DNA from: Molossus alvarezi
Lineage: Eukaryota > Chordata > Mammalia > Chiroptera > Molossidae
Length of the DNA: 64,000 nucleotides
Direction of reading: 5' to 3'
Assembly (NCBI GenBank): GCA_037176705.1
Contig: CM073895.1
Location: 4,856,051-4,920,050, forward strand
Shown here: positions 10,856-22,260 of the stretch, piece after piece
Numbering within the stretch: the stretch's first letter is position 1
Layout of the letters: the number at the start of each line of letters is the position of its first letter
Position numbers and translations under genes: made by a program
Notes under the pieces: model-generated
The model's input: the letters and a program-made list of their open reading frames with translations, nothing else
The model's database searches: none
What the model was told of the DNA's origin: nothing

Positions 10856-11364
10856 CTCCCTGGGCACTGTGCCTCGACCCAGAGGGGCGCCCGTCTGTCC
10901 CGGCTGCGTGGCAAGTGTCGGAAGTGGAATCTGAAGCCGGGATAAGGCACAGTCTTGGGGATGATGCTGCCTCCGTTCACTGGGGTGTGTGGGGATTGAC
11001 GGTGGCCCGTGGTCCTCCCTCCCCACTGGCCAGCGCCGTGGCGTCTGGACCCCCGGGAGACCAGGCGCCAGGCCCGTGACCATGGCTCAGGTGTGCTGGC
11101 CAGGTGCGCTCCTGTGTGGTGTCCTGGGCTGGATTTGGCCCCCAGGTCGCAGGTGCTGTGGGTGTGACACACTGTCCCCAGCACGGCAGAGAACAGGGCT
11201 GAGCAGTCGGGCGGCTGTGCCGTAGCATTTAGCAACTTATCTCTCCTCCCTGGGAAACGCGGGGCCTCCCCAGAAGCCGGGGACACCCAATGCTCACGAG
11301 GGAACGGAGGCCCACTCTTCCCAGTAATCCTGTGTACCCTGGGGGATGGAGGCTGGAAATGCTA
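10856..11364. other. Intron, no clear element
   Basis: GC-rich unique intron. Nothing recognisable. Confidence 0.5.
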
Positions 11365-11370
11365 TTAATG

Positions 11371-11390
11371 ATCTAATTAATTAATTAGAT
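11371..11390. repeat. Perfect 20-bp TAATTA palindrome
   Basis: ATCTAATTAATTAATTAGAT is identical to its own reverse complement and holds overlapping TAATTA homeodomain sites on both strands. It sits in a small AT-rich island (about 11360-11400). Confidence 0.85.
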
Positions 11391-11399
11391 TTATATGGC

Positions 11400-14005
11400 T
11401 AGCACCTTAACACTGAGGCACTTGGGTCTAGTGGTGGAATTTTCCTGTAATGAACACTAAATGCTTCCTGGTCAGTAAGCGGGAGAGCCCAGCAGAGGGA
11501 GGGGTCTGGAAGGAAGAGAGAGACCTGAACTCCAGGAAGACCCCGCTGGCCCCGTGGAGACCTCACCTCCCGCCCCCGGCTCTCCGAGCCCTCTGCTCCG
11601 TTCTGGACCGTGGTGGGCGGGCAGGGCGGTGGACACCACGTCTCGGGTCCTCTGCTCTTTCTTACCGTGCCCCCTCCCAGGGCTCCGGGGACTCCAGGGT
11701 GTGAGGACTCACTTCCGTGGGCCATTCCCCCCAAGTCCGGGTCTCTCTCCTGGCGCCTGCCTGCATGTTGGATGATCTCAGACTCCTGTCTCTCCTCTTC
11801 CTAAGGAGGACGTAAGGGGAGCCCTCACCCCCGCTCAGTGGCCATCTCTGACCCCCTGGTTCTCAGAGAGCCACCTCATGGTATAGACACCCAAGCTCAC
11901 ACCTGGTGCTCCTTCTCGGCCTCTCTTTCTTTTGTTCCCTGAACGGACTTAGTCGCCAGGTCTGCCCTTGTTCCACAGTAATGCACGTCTTACTGCCTGT
12001 GTCCCCGGGCTCGGCCCTTCCCCCTCGCATCAGGCGGGGTCACCGGAACAGCTCCCCCTGTGCTTCCCTCTCAAGGCTGGACGCCCCCCACCCCATCCCT
12101 GTTCCATGAAAACCTCGGACGTCCTGGGAGATCAAGTCCAGCTCTAGTGTTGGGTTCAAGGTCATTATTCCCCCTGGACCCACCTTCCTCGGAGCTGTCC
12201 TTCCTCCCCGCAAAGTACGTGCAGGCGAGAGGGCGGCTTACTGCCCTCCAGACATACCCGCGTCCCCTGCTTTTGCCTTCCCTCAGCCATTGGTCTCCCC
12301 TCCATGCCCCCGTCCAGCCCAATATGCCCGTCCCTCGGACCCCTCTTCCTGGGTGCCCTCCCAGCTTGTAGGGAGCCCCCCGGGTTCACTTTGTCCTCAG
12401 TCATTTGACACTGTGGCTGTCATGGAATGAAGTCTCCTCACCCCAGGGAGATGGGGTGCTCCCTGCCCTTGGGTCCCACTGTCGCTTTTGTCTAAACAGC
12501 TGTGCACAGAGGGGCAGGAGCTTGGGTGGGGGTGTGGGGTGGTGCCCGTGTGAGCAGAGGGCTCCCCCACAAGTCAACCTGGGCAGTTCCTGTGCACTGC
12601 TGGTGCCTCCCTGGCCCCTCTGTAAGGACACTGGGGGTGACCTGCCAGCCACCTCGAGGCATCTGCTCCTTGGGACAGTGACAAAACTTTTCTAAGAAAG
12701 CCCCTGCCCCCGGGGAGACTGCTTGAGGGACCAGGGTGGGATTGCAGAAGTCTTGCAGAGATCCCATCTGGATGACTGACACGTTTCCTGAACTGAAGAG
12801 GAATGCGGCTCTGACACGTGCCACAGGGGTGGACCCTGAGGGCAGCGTGCCGCCCGCAACCAGCCGGTACGGGGGGCCACACTGAGTCCGGGATGTGAGC
12901 TCCTGGGCAGTGCTGACCTCATGGAGGCGGAAGTAGAGGGAGGGTGCGGGGGGCTGGAGGGAAGGGGCGTGGGGAGCTGGCGTTGGGCGAGGACAGTGTC
13001 AGTGTGGGGAGGTGAGCGGTGCTGGGGCCGGGCAGAGGGGTGCACTGCATTGGATCCTTAAACAGGTGGCAGGGCCGGCTCGACCAGCAGCCAGCACAGC
13101 TGAGGATATTTTATGTTATATATATTTTATTCCCAGAGCTGCCTCTGTAGCTCCTTCTGTGCCCAGGCGGGCAGAGTTGGGGGTTCGGAATTGGCGTTTG
13201 GGGTGTGTGTGTGTGCGTACGGGGTGCTGGGGGGGACAGAGTTCGGAAGGGCAGCCTTCTACCTACATCATCTCAGGGACTCCTTCGGAATTGCAAAAGA
13301 AAAAACAAACTGGGTCAGCAGTCGTTTGGTGGTGACCTTTGCATTATGCTGATTGGGGACCTGCTATCAAATTAACATAACGACGTGTCATGTTACATCC
13401 ACTTCAGCATCTGCCTGATGCGTTGAGCTAATCCTTGCGGAAGTCCCGCCAGCAACGTGAGCCCAGGAGCAGACTAGGTGAGGGGAGTTCACCGTGGGTC
13501 TGCTGACTCAAGACTCGGAGCAGCCCCAGTCTGCCCGGGACCCCCCACCCCCAGGCATGTGCCTCAGGGGTCCTGTCGTTTCCAGATGAGGCCGGGAGCT
13601 AGCTGTGACCTGGATCCTGGTAGTGTGCGGTGTCTCCACGGTGGCGGGGAAATCCCTAGCCTCCTCACGGAAGTGGGTCTGCCCCAGATTCCCGGCCATT
13701 ATCTGGAATCACAGACTGCAGAGGACAGCGGGAGCCGGGAGGCGCCTCCAGTGCCCGTGTGCATGGCAGGGAGGGGGCCCAGGCGGGCGCTGGCTGCCCG
13801 GTGCTGGGCTGCGCTGCTGGTACCTGCGCGGCCAGGGGGACTTTGTCACACGCCTGGGCTCCTGCGTCCTCAGCTGTGCTGGCTGCGGGTTGAGCCGGCC
13901 CTGCCGGTGCACCAGCTTTCATCACGCCCTGGGCTCCTGTGGGAGGAAGCCGACGGGTGGATGTTTGTGTCGCGCAGCTCTCTGCGTAGACAGCTGCCAG
14001 CTCCT
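11400..14005. other. Intron, mostly unassigned
   Basis: GC-rich unique intron. An AT-richer patch at 13310-13420 (CTTTGCATTATGCTGATTGG, AAATTAACATAACG) has an octamer-like ATGCAAAG on the minus strand. Open frames here are uninformative. Confidence 0.45.
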
Positions 14006-14016
14006 GCCTCTATTTC

Positions 14017-14211
14017 CTTTTCCTTTATTGATTTAGAGAGAGAGGAAGGGAGAGGGAGAGAGAGATAGAAACATCGATGGGAGAGAGCATTGCAGGTCCC
14101 CCCACCAGGGATCAGGCCCGCAACTTGGGCACATGCCCTGCCCGGGAATCGAACCGACGACCTCTTGGTGCATGGGTCGACGCTCAACCACTGAGCCACA
14201 CCAACTGGACA
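14017..14211 (-). mobile_element. VES SINE, Tail-B subtype
   Basis: Its 3' tail reads CTTTATTGATTTAGAGAGAG on the + strand rather than the ATCCTCACC tail of the 8.4-kb copy. The head has CTGAGCCACACCAACTGG. Imperfect target-site duplication GCCTCTATTTC at 14006-14016 and GCCTCTACTTTC at 14212-14223. Confidence 0.88.
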
Positions 14212-14223
14212 GCCTCTACTTTC

Positions 14224-16190
14224 TTTTATTACTTTAATTCGTATGGAAATACACATGCGCACAGCTTAGCAAGGCAGACAGTCCTGAAGGCTTGCCCGGA
14301 CAGCCCTCTGCCTGCAGCCGCGTCCCGTCTCCCAGGAGTGGCCGGGCTCAGTTCTCTGGGCCTGGTGGTTTCTCCAGGTGTCTCACGCCCTGCTCCCCGC
14401 TCTTCCTCGATGTGTCCCTTTCAGATGTGACCTTGTGACTTCCTCACATGCTCAGTGAGGGTTCAGCCATCCGCTCCGGCTCTGCCTGCCTCCCGAGGGA
14501 CAGGCTTGTCAACGGGCGCCGCCAGCGTTTGGCCGGGCCACCCTGGTGTTCGGCTGTAGATGCTGACGTCTCGGATGCCACTCGGTTCTCCAGAGAAGGG
14601 TCCGTCACCACGCTGCCTGGTGGCTTAGGGTGACTTGGCTGCCGGAGGTCAGGAACGAGGCAGGGAGAGGCTGGGACCTTCACCACGAGCGACTTGGTTC
14701 TCCTGGTTCACACTGGGGTTTCCTGCCTCTCCTCTCTGGTGTCCAGGTCTGCAACGCTGTGGGTGCTTTTTCTGCAGAGGATAAACATGTCCCCAGTGGG
14801 GACAGAGGCCTGGTGGCTCGGGTCCATGGAGAGCCCGGGAGGGTTTGATGGTCCCCACGCAGGTCTGCAGCCTCTCCCTGCCCCCCACCCTGCCCCAGCC
14901 CCTGCCTTCTCTGGCACCTGCGTCTTGCTGGGGTTCTGCAGGTGGATCGGCTTGTTCCTGGTGTCCCCTCCCCCCATGGCAGGTGGGTTTGAGCTGCTTC
15001 TCCTTGGCGGCCAGTTACCAACACTGCGTCTGCTTTTCGTCTCTGCAGGGTGTGCCGACACCTTTGTCCCGCGCTCCCCTTCACTCCGTCCTTGTGGGTT
15101 TGCACCTGTTGTCACCCCTTCACTGTCACCGGGTCGGAGGTCTGCTGCTCAGTCCTCCACATCTCCTGGCCCTTCTTCCTCCCTGGCCCCTCGCGTTCTC
15201 GTTCTCTCCCCCTTCTATGCTCACGCTACGTCGGACTGGCTGTTGCACTCTCCTGCTTTGCCCTCTTTCTTCCTCTCTATTTCGGGGAGAAACGACTCCT
15301 AATGCAGTTCCGAGGGTTCTAAATGCATCGCTGCTCAGGGCCCAGGAAGCCCTGTTGCTGGGGTGTGCACACTCCTGGGTGCGAGGGTGCAGCCCGAGGC
15401 CTGCTGCCCAGCTGACACCCCCACCCTGGCATCCACCTCTCTACCTGCTGCCGTGCCCCGCCCTTGGTTCAGAGCCTTCCGGTGGCGGCACAGGGGTGTG
15501 GCACGGCATGGCCTTTTCCTGGGCAGTTTCGGGGGCCCCGGGTGCTGCCAGGCCACCGAGTGTCCCACACGTGTCACCTGACAGTGGCACCTCGACACTC
15601 CTTGTTAGTGGCATGAAGGTGGGACAAGTCCCGTGTGGCAGGGGTCTTCTGGTCAGGGCACCTGCGATGCAGGGCGGGGTGCTGAGGCCCCCTGATGGGC
15701 GACAGCTGACCCAGGGTGCTGTCTGCTGGCACCTCCCAGCAGGACAGCCTGGCAGTGGTGACTTACCGAGAACGAGATGGCTCACGGGCGCAGCGCTCAC
15801 GCGAATGGATGGGCATTTGCATGGCCTGCCAGTCAGCGTCCCCTGGCCGTGGTCTCGCTTTGTTCCTGTGCCCGTGAGTTTATTCTTAGCATCCTCACTC
15901 CCCAACCTGGATTTGGGAAACTGGGGTTGTCTGTTCCCGCTGTGATGGGCCGGACGGGCACCTGTGGCGTCTCCCCGGATCGATTCTGATCTGCTCAGCC
16001 GTTGCCTGCGTGCCCAGCAGCCCTGCCGGCGAGCCGGCGTGTCCTCAGGGCAGAGCCGGCTGCAGTTCATACTTTCCCGGGTAATGAGCCCTCCCCAAGT
16101 CGGCTGGCTGTTCTGCGCTGCTCAGTCTGGCCAGGAGGTGTTACTGTCTGTGCTATTCTTAGGGTTTCCAGTCTTTTATTAGGGGGCTTT
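14224..16190. other. GC-rich, pyrimidine-biased intron
   Basis: A long C/T-biased + strand stretch at 14840-15320 leaves open frames up to 366 codons. Their Leu/Ser/Pro/Cys-rich translations look like chance reading of pyrimidine-rich DNA. No repeat named. Confidence 0.5.
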
Positions 16191-16195
16191 AAAAA

Positions 16196-16490
16196 AATTA
16201 AAAACACATACACAGATACACAACACACACATATACAGGCAGACATATATACACATACACACAGTCACATACATGCAAGTGCATATACATACACACAGAC
16301 AACACGCATGCATACACAGGGTTGTAGACATGCACAGACACACATAGAAACACATGTCCAGACACACAACACACATGCACACTTATGTGCATACACCACA
16401 CAGGTGCACTCACAGAACACACTATACACATACACATGTGCAGACAATATGCCCAAGTACACAGCACCCACACACATGTACACACACATG
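16196..16490. repeat. Degenerate (CA)n microsatellite
   Basis: About 290 bp of ACACAT/ACAC with frequent CATA interruptions. Old and impure. Confidence 0.9.
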
Positions 16491-17515
16491 ACATTCTCCT
16501 GCTTTTCAGTCATGGTTTTCTTTGGTAAGAAACAAGTTCCTGGGGAAAATTTCCTTCTTTTAACTTAATGATTTAATAAGATGGAACACTGAAACAGTTT
16601 GGGCAGAGGAAAATTTCTCCTAAGAGAAGACATCAGTTCTGCACTGGCTGCCCTGACCCCACCTGGTAGGGACCTTGCTGTTGACAGCTGTTTAGTTAGA
16701 GGTGACTGGGGGCAGAGGGGAACCCAGGTGCAGTGCAGCCTCGGGGGGGGTGTCCTGGCTGTGCCAAGGGGGGACTTGCCCCTTCTGGGCTGGCTGCTTT
16801 GGGGTTCCCATCACTGCCCTGACGCAGTCTAGGAATTCAGGACCAGATTTTGTGTTTTCTGGCGACTTGAGGCCTAGGACCTTCTCGACGGTCACAGAAG
16901 TGGATCTGTACGGATGAGGGCGGCTGGTGCCTGGGTGAGGTGCTCGGAGATCATACCGCTGCCAGGTTTCGGGGGAAGCAACGAAATCCGTGAAAGACAA
17001 ATCCACGTGCGATGATGGAGGAGCGAGAGCAGGCCGAACCGGCCACGGCTCCCGAGCACGGCCTGCACGGTGAGACGCACCATTTCCACGTGTTTTCACA
17101 CGGACCTGCGGCCTCCAGGGACACGGGTCCCAAGAATCAACTCGGCCCACCAACTCTGGGACACGCTGCCCTCAGCCCGGGGGTGGCCGGTGCCCTGTGT
17201 GGCCAGGGTGCGTGGTCTTTTCCAGGGCTTATTGTGAGCCCTTTACTCCTGGCAAATGACACCAGATTATCCACTCATGTCATCGGTCTGCTTCCGGTCA
17301 TCTGTTCATTTAGTGACTACTTTGTATGGTTCAGCGTGTGCCGGGCGCCGTGCTAAGCTTTGGGGGTGTGGTGAAAACAAGACAGATACTTTACAACAGT
17401 GGAGACTTTGAGGAGTGTCCCAGGGACAAGCTCCGTGCGAGGCTGCCCCTCAGCGGGAGGTGGGCGTGTTGGTCAGGCCGCCTCCCTGCAGGGCCGAGCT
17501 TTGGGCAGAGTGTGC
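16491..17515. other. Intron, no clear element
   Basis: Unique intron. A weak ancient-repeat resemblance at 17305-17440 is not assigned. Confidence 0.45.
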
Positions 17516-17517
17516 TG

Positions 17518-17706
17518 CGTGCATGTGTGCACGAGTGCGTGTGCGAGAGCATAGGTGTGTGTGCCTACGTGCTGAATGTGTGAGCACGTGCACAGAGTGC
17601 GTATGTGAGTGTGTGAATGTGTGAGCACGTGCGTGCATGAGTACATGAGTACATGAGCCTGTGTGTGAGCATGGTGTGTGCAGTGTGAGTGTGTGTGAGA
17701 GTGTGT
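17518..17706. repeat. Degenerate (TG)n / GTGTGAG repeat
   Basis: TGTGAGCACGTGC and GTGTGTGAG units, with repeated CACGTG E-box cores at about 17585 and 17625. Impure simple repeat. Confidence 0.85.
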
Positions 17707-17710
17707 CTTG

Positions 17711-18730
17711 CGGCGGGAGGAATGGGTACATCATGAAGGAGAGCCCCTATTCCCGGCCGTGCGGTGGCGACCTGCAGGTTCGAGGCAGGAAGGCGGAGTG
17801 TGGGACTGGACCGGCCTGCAGCTGGGGGCGGTGAGGCTGGTGGAGCTGGAGATGCAGGCTGGGCTGAGGGTCGGGAGGGTCGTGGACCAGGCTACGTGTT
17901 CAGGGACAATGCCGGACGCAGCAGGGCCCCCGTGGAAAGTTCTGAGCAAGGCAGTGAGGATGAGCAGCCTGGTCTCGCTGCTCTGGTCTGGACAGACAAG
18001 AACGGAAGTCCAGAGGAACCGGGGGCACGCTGACCTGCCGCTGCAGATGCCCGTGCCCCTGATGGGAAGACCGGTACTGCACCTGAAGGTGTCCGCGCAC
18101 TGGTAGCCGCGGAGGACGGGGCAGGACCGGGCCTACCCAGTGTGGAGAGCGGGAGGGCGCTCAGCAAGCCAGGCTGCCCCAGGACATCGGGTGCTCAACC
18201 CCTCCATGCTCCGAGCTCCGGCCCCTTAGAAGGCCGGTTGCTCAGCACTGGGAGGGTGTCGGCCCCACACCCCGTCCCTCCGCCTCCTTGCTCTCCGCCT
18301 CCTTGCTCTCCGCCTCCTTGCTCTCCTCCTCTGGTCTCTGCTGCTCAGTCTCCTCTGCGATGGGGTCTTGCCTGAGGCCCCGGGGCAGGCATGTCTCAGG
18401 GCTGAGGGGCTCCCTGGCCGTGAGAGGCTCACCCCGTGGGCCCACCCCTGTGAGGAAAACACCGACGACGTGCTGGTGCGGGTGACGGACAGAACGGTGG
18501 GAGTCTCTTGCGAAATAACTGCCAAAGAACTTGGAGTTCTCTTTCTTTTTCTTTTTTGGCTGGGGTACAGAAGGCGAGAAAAACACCCCTCTCTCTTTAC
18601 TTTCTGAATAAGTGGTTCTCGTAGAGAAATGTCACCCTCAACCCCCTATTTCCCGTCGGCGCAGGTCTGGCATTATCCGTAGTTAAGCCGTTTCTCGGGT
18701 GCTTCATCCTTGCCCAGCCCCCGAGGGCCT
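17711..18730. other. Intron, no clear element
   Basis: GC-rich intron. Three direct copies of a 15-bp unit (GCCTCCTTGCTCTCC) lie at about 18290-18335. Nothing else recognised. Confidence 0.5.
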
Positions 18731-18734
18731 GCAA

Positions 18735-18985
18735 GGATACGTCAGAGTTGTGCAGTTTATTAATTTTGCATTAAGTAATTAATAGTAAAGTTAATTGATG
18801 AATTATTCAATTTTCAGGTAAAAATGGGATGATAAATATTCATAACTTATTTTATTAAGGGAATTTCCATTTGCTATGTCATTAAATCTAGATTAACGAA
18901 GGCTGATTTTAAATGAAGATTGAAAACATTTGTGCTCTGGAATTAATTTACGAAGTTAAGGTCACTGCTTCGTGAGCGTACCGGC
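18735..18985. other. AT-rich island, candidate conserved element
   Basis: About 250 bp of dense TAAT-type sequence (TAAGTAATTAATAG, AGTTAATTGATGAATTATTC, GATGATAAATATTCATAAC, AATTAATTTACG) abruptly bordered by GC-rich intron. Not a repeat I know. One of the best candidates in the window for a conserved enhancer-like element, by composition only. Confidence 0.4.
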
Positions 18986-19689
18986 CCTGCCAGAAAGTTA
19001 GGGCTTCATCATCTGGATAAGTGTCTGAATTCACAGACGTCATGTTGCCATTAGTTTAGGAAAATTCCACCGGTCTGCCGGGCATTTCTGCTGGGGGCTT
19101 CTCCCGTGACGCCCGACGGGATGTGAGGTCAGCCCGCTGGAGGACAGATCAGGGTCCTCTCCAGTGGGCACTTGGCTTTGTTGGTTATTCAGGAGCTACG
19201 ATAGGATTTAATAGGAGCCCAGACCAAATGGGATGAGGATGCAAGTCCTGGTAAAATAACGACAAACGCGTGTGCCTCAAAGTCCACTTTAAAATAACGT
19301 TGGGTTTGCCCGTGGTGTTTTAGGAGACGTGTGCCGTGATCCTGTGTCTATTAACACTGTCCGCCAGGGGCTGGCGACAGAATCCGTGCTCATGTGTATT
19401 TTCTAGCTGCCCTGTTTCTCTTTGATCTGGTGACATCAGTCTGTGAAACCGCTTGGAGCAGCGATCCGCAGACTGGTACTGAGGCCTCCCAGCACCTCGT
19501 ACTGTGGGTGACTGGTGAGGTCCTTCGCATCTGGGATCTCAAGGCTCACAGCAGCCTGCACGGTGTCCAAGGCGTGCGGGAGGCCGAGGCTTAGAAGGGC
19601 GAGGAGGAGGAGGCGCGGGAGAGGCCCAGCCCTTCGTTCTGTCCAGTCGCATCACTCAGCTCCAGGCTGAGGGGACGGAGTCTCCGATG

Positions 19690-19790
19690 TTGCGCTGCGG
19701 GCCCTCAGTTCACTCCGCTAATTGGCCTCAGAAGTTGGGACTGGAGCCCAGATCCTCCTGACTCCATCTGAGTGCTTTTTTCAACTTCAG
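19690..19790 (-). mobile_element. MIR fragment
   Basis: Resembles the minus-strand MIR interior (GGACTGGAGCCCAGATCCTCCTGACTCC). Short and diverged. Confidence 0.45.
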
Positions 19791-19799
19791 CATCTTAGT

Positions 19800-20040
19800 G
19801 CTTTAAAATCATTTTTTAACCACCCCGAGTAGCGGGGCACTTGGGAGTATTTATAACCCAGCGGAACAGTTTTCTCTGCATCACCAAGTCTTCATTATAA
19901 TTTCCCGGCGACGCTCTCGCTCCGCCGTTGATCCTGCAGCGAGCCTTCCTCTCCGAGGGGAGCCTCCGATGAACCTGCTCCCCCAACATTATCCCTAATT
20001 GGCTCGGAAAGGGGCTTCCGATAGGTCGATGTTTACCATC
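19800..20040. other. Mixed AT/CpG island, candidate conserved element
   Basis: TTTATAACCCAGCGG, TTCATTATAATTTCCCGGCG and AACATTATCCCTAATTGGC combine AT-rich motifs with retained CpGs. No repeat recognised. Function inferred weakly. Confidence 0.3.
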
Positions 20041-20589
20041 TCGACTTTCCAGTTGTGACTCGGGGAAGCACCGGGGTTCTCTCGGGTGTGGGAGCGTGGT
20101 CTTGTGGACTCGGAGAGTCAGATCCTAGCGAACAGTGAAGTGTTGCCTCAGGGGAGGTGGCGCGGAAACCACCAGGGACAGCCCGTTCCATCAGGGAGGT
20201 CGGGCGGCAGGTGGGGCAAGGAGAGGTGGCGTCGAAATGCAATTCCGTGATGTCTAGCCGCCATCAACACGCCTTTATTGAGTGCCCGCTGCGTGAGTCT
20301 GCACCGGGCCCTGTGCCGTTACAAAGGCCATGGAAAACACGGCCCCTAATCCAATCAGAGAGATAAGTCACGCGTATCTGAGATCACTCGACAGTAATTC
20401 CCAGGCAGCACACGCAGGAGAGCCTGGCGTGTGTGTGTGCGTGCGTGTGCGCACACATGCGTTCTCCCACACAGAGCGGTAGGAGGAATGCAAAACAGGG
20501 CCAAGATCAATTGGATTCGATTGATTTCGTGGGAAGGAGCAGCACAGTAACATCTATAAGGGTGCGTTTCAATCAGAACACCAGGCCCT

Positions 20590-20612
20590 GGGGGGCAGGG
20601 GCGGGGGCGGGG
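20590..20612 (+). repeat. G-quadruplex motif
   Basis: Four G-runs of 6, 4, 5 and 4 are separated by loops CA, C and C. This fits the canonical short-loop G-quadruplex pattern on the non-template strand of CAMTA1. Confidence 0.75.
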
Positions 20613-21037
20613 ACGGTGCTCCCTGATTAGGGGCAGGGGAGGCGCCACTCGGGGGGCTTTTCTTGTCTTGCAGCCGCGGAGCGCAGATTAATTGAGGGCT
20701 TTGGCTTAGCCGATCAGAAGGTGCCGGAGGCCACATCTCGGAGGAACGGTGTGGGGATGTCCTCCCCCGCGTGCAGTCTGCCGGCACCTGGCGAGGTTGC
20801 TCCTGGTGCTGGACAGTTGTCCTCCAGGCATGGACCAGCCCCTCTCCTGAGCTGCTGGCTAATCTCAGAGAGGTCCAGGGCCTCCCCACGCTGCGATTCG
20901 GACCCAGGCTTTCTAATCGGAGTCCTCTGTTGGTTCCTCTGCTCTCGCACAGCTCATGGGACCACGCGCAGAGCCATTTGCAAGGTCACCCTGGTGGGTT
21001 CGCTGGGGTCATGCTGACTTCGCCCTGTATTTGAGAG

Positions 21038-21263
21038 CAGTGTTCTCACCCGGGGACAAATTCGGCACCCCTCCCCCAACACCTCCAGGACACTTGGCAC
21101 TATCTGGAGACATTTTGCTGGTCACGGTGGGAGGGGACATGCTACTGTCCTCTAGTGGGTAGAGGCCATGGACGCTGGAGACCTCCCGCAGTGCACAGGA
21201 CAGCCCCTCACATCCGAGGGCTGTCTGGCCCCTCGTGTCAAGAAGCCGAGGCTCAGAAGCCTG
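21038..21263 (+). mobile_element. MER20 hAT-Charlie DNA transposon
   Basis: Starts CAGTGTTCTCACCCGGGG and ends CGAGGCTCAGAAGCCTG. Interior landmarks are GACACTTGGCACTATCTGGAGACATTTTG split in two pieces, TAGTGGGTAGAGGCCATGG and GCACAGGACAGCCCCTCAC. Near full length (about 226 bp), non-autonomous; no clear target-site duplication remains. Confidence 0.82.
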
Positions 21264-21299
21264 CTGCGGGGGAGAGATTCATGCCGGAGAGCAGGCGGT

Positions 21300-21425
21300 C
21301 AGGGGCCGGACTCTGCGTTCAGTCTCAGTCCTGCCACCAGTTAGCGACAGGTTACCTACCCCTGGGCCTCAGTCTCCTCCTCTGGGTAATGGGGGTGTGA
21401 CAGCGCCCACTGTGGTGAGGGGCAC
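21300..21425 (+). mobile_element. MIR fragment
   Basis: Contains CAGTCCTGCCACCAGTTAGC, CCTGGGCCTCAGTCTCCTC and GGTAATGGGGGTGTGACAG, in MIR sense order. Confidence 0.6.
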
Positions 21426-21814
21426 ATGCGGGGCTCCTGCTGCGGACACAGTGTTCTTGGTGAATGCACTGGGGTCGCCTCCCCAGGAACCCGTCCGAAG
21501 GCGGCCCCCGACTGCCCTGGGCCTGCACACAGCCCGCCTGTGCCCGCTTCTGGGTGTGGTTGTGCAGAGCGGCGGTCTCGAGCCCTCCTCAGCCACCCGC
21601 ACGGTTCCCCGGTCCTCGGGATGAACCCGTTTCCGAGAGGAGAGAGGAGGGAGAACGAGGGATGCATGTCACAGCGCTCGGCAGAGAAGGGCATCTTAAT
21701 TAGGAGGTGGCTGTCACCAGAGCCGAATGTCGCACGGCAGGCCGCGCTCAGAGCCCCTGCAAATAAATGAACTCATTTATTCACCCATGCAAAAAATACT
21801 TATTGACCACTTTG

Positions 21815-22260
21815 CTCGTTGTCTATTGCCATGTAACAAATTACCTGAAAACTCAGTGGCATTAGCAATGAATATTCATTCCTTCACCATTTTGGGAGGC
21901 GGCCTCTGGGACAGCTCAGCTGGATGCCTCTGCCTCAAGCTCTCTCACAGGGCTGCGCCCACGTGTCGGCTGGGGCAGCAGCCTTGTCCGAAGACCCTCG
22001 TGAGGGCCCTTCCCCCCGGCTCACTCGTGATGTGCCGGATCCAGGGGCGCCCTCTCCGCCGCCCAGAGGTTCCCCGCAGGCCTCCCCAGCCTGGCTGCTT
22101 GTGTTAGCAGAGCACGCGAGCGGAATGTGGGAGGGTGAGCGGGGCCCAACCCAGAGCCTCTGGAATCTGACCTCACAAATGACGTCCTGTCGCTTTGCTG
22201 AGATCTGGTTCTCAGAAGTGCGCCTTTCGGCCCAGTTCACGTCGCGGTGACGGGGTCCCA
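21815..22260 (-). mobile_element. MaLR-like LTR, antisense
   Basis: It begins TTGTCTATTGCCATGTAACA, AATTACCTGAAAACTCAGTGG, then CAGCTCAGCTGGATGCCTCTGC and CTCTCACAGGGCTGCG, the familiar antisense wording of an old mammalian MaLR (MLT1-type) LTR. Solo LTR; no coding sequence. Exact subfamily unknown. Confidence 0.55.

Noticed and set aside
14845..15945. 366-codon open frame on the + strand, the longest in the window
   Set aside because: Translation is Leu/Ser/Pro/Cys-rich, follows pyrimidine-biased DNA, has no recognisable domain and no exon-like borders in GC-rich intron.
16002..16568. His/Thr-rich 188-codon frame
   Set aside because: Translation of the degenerate (CA)n microsatellite.
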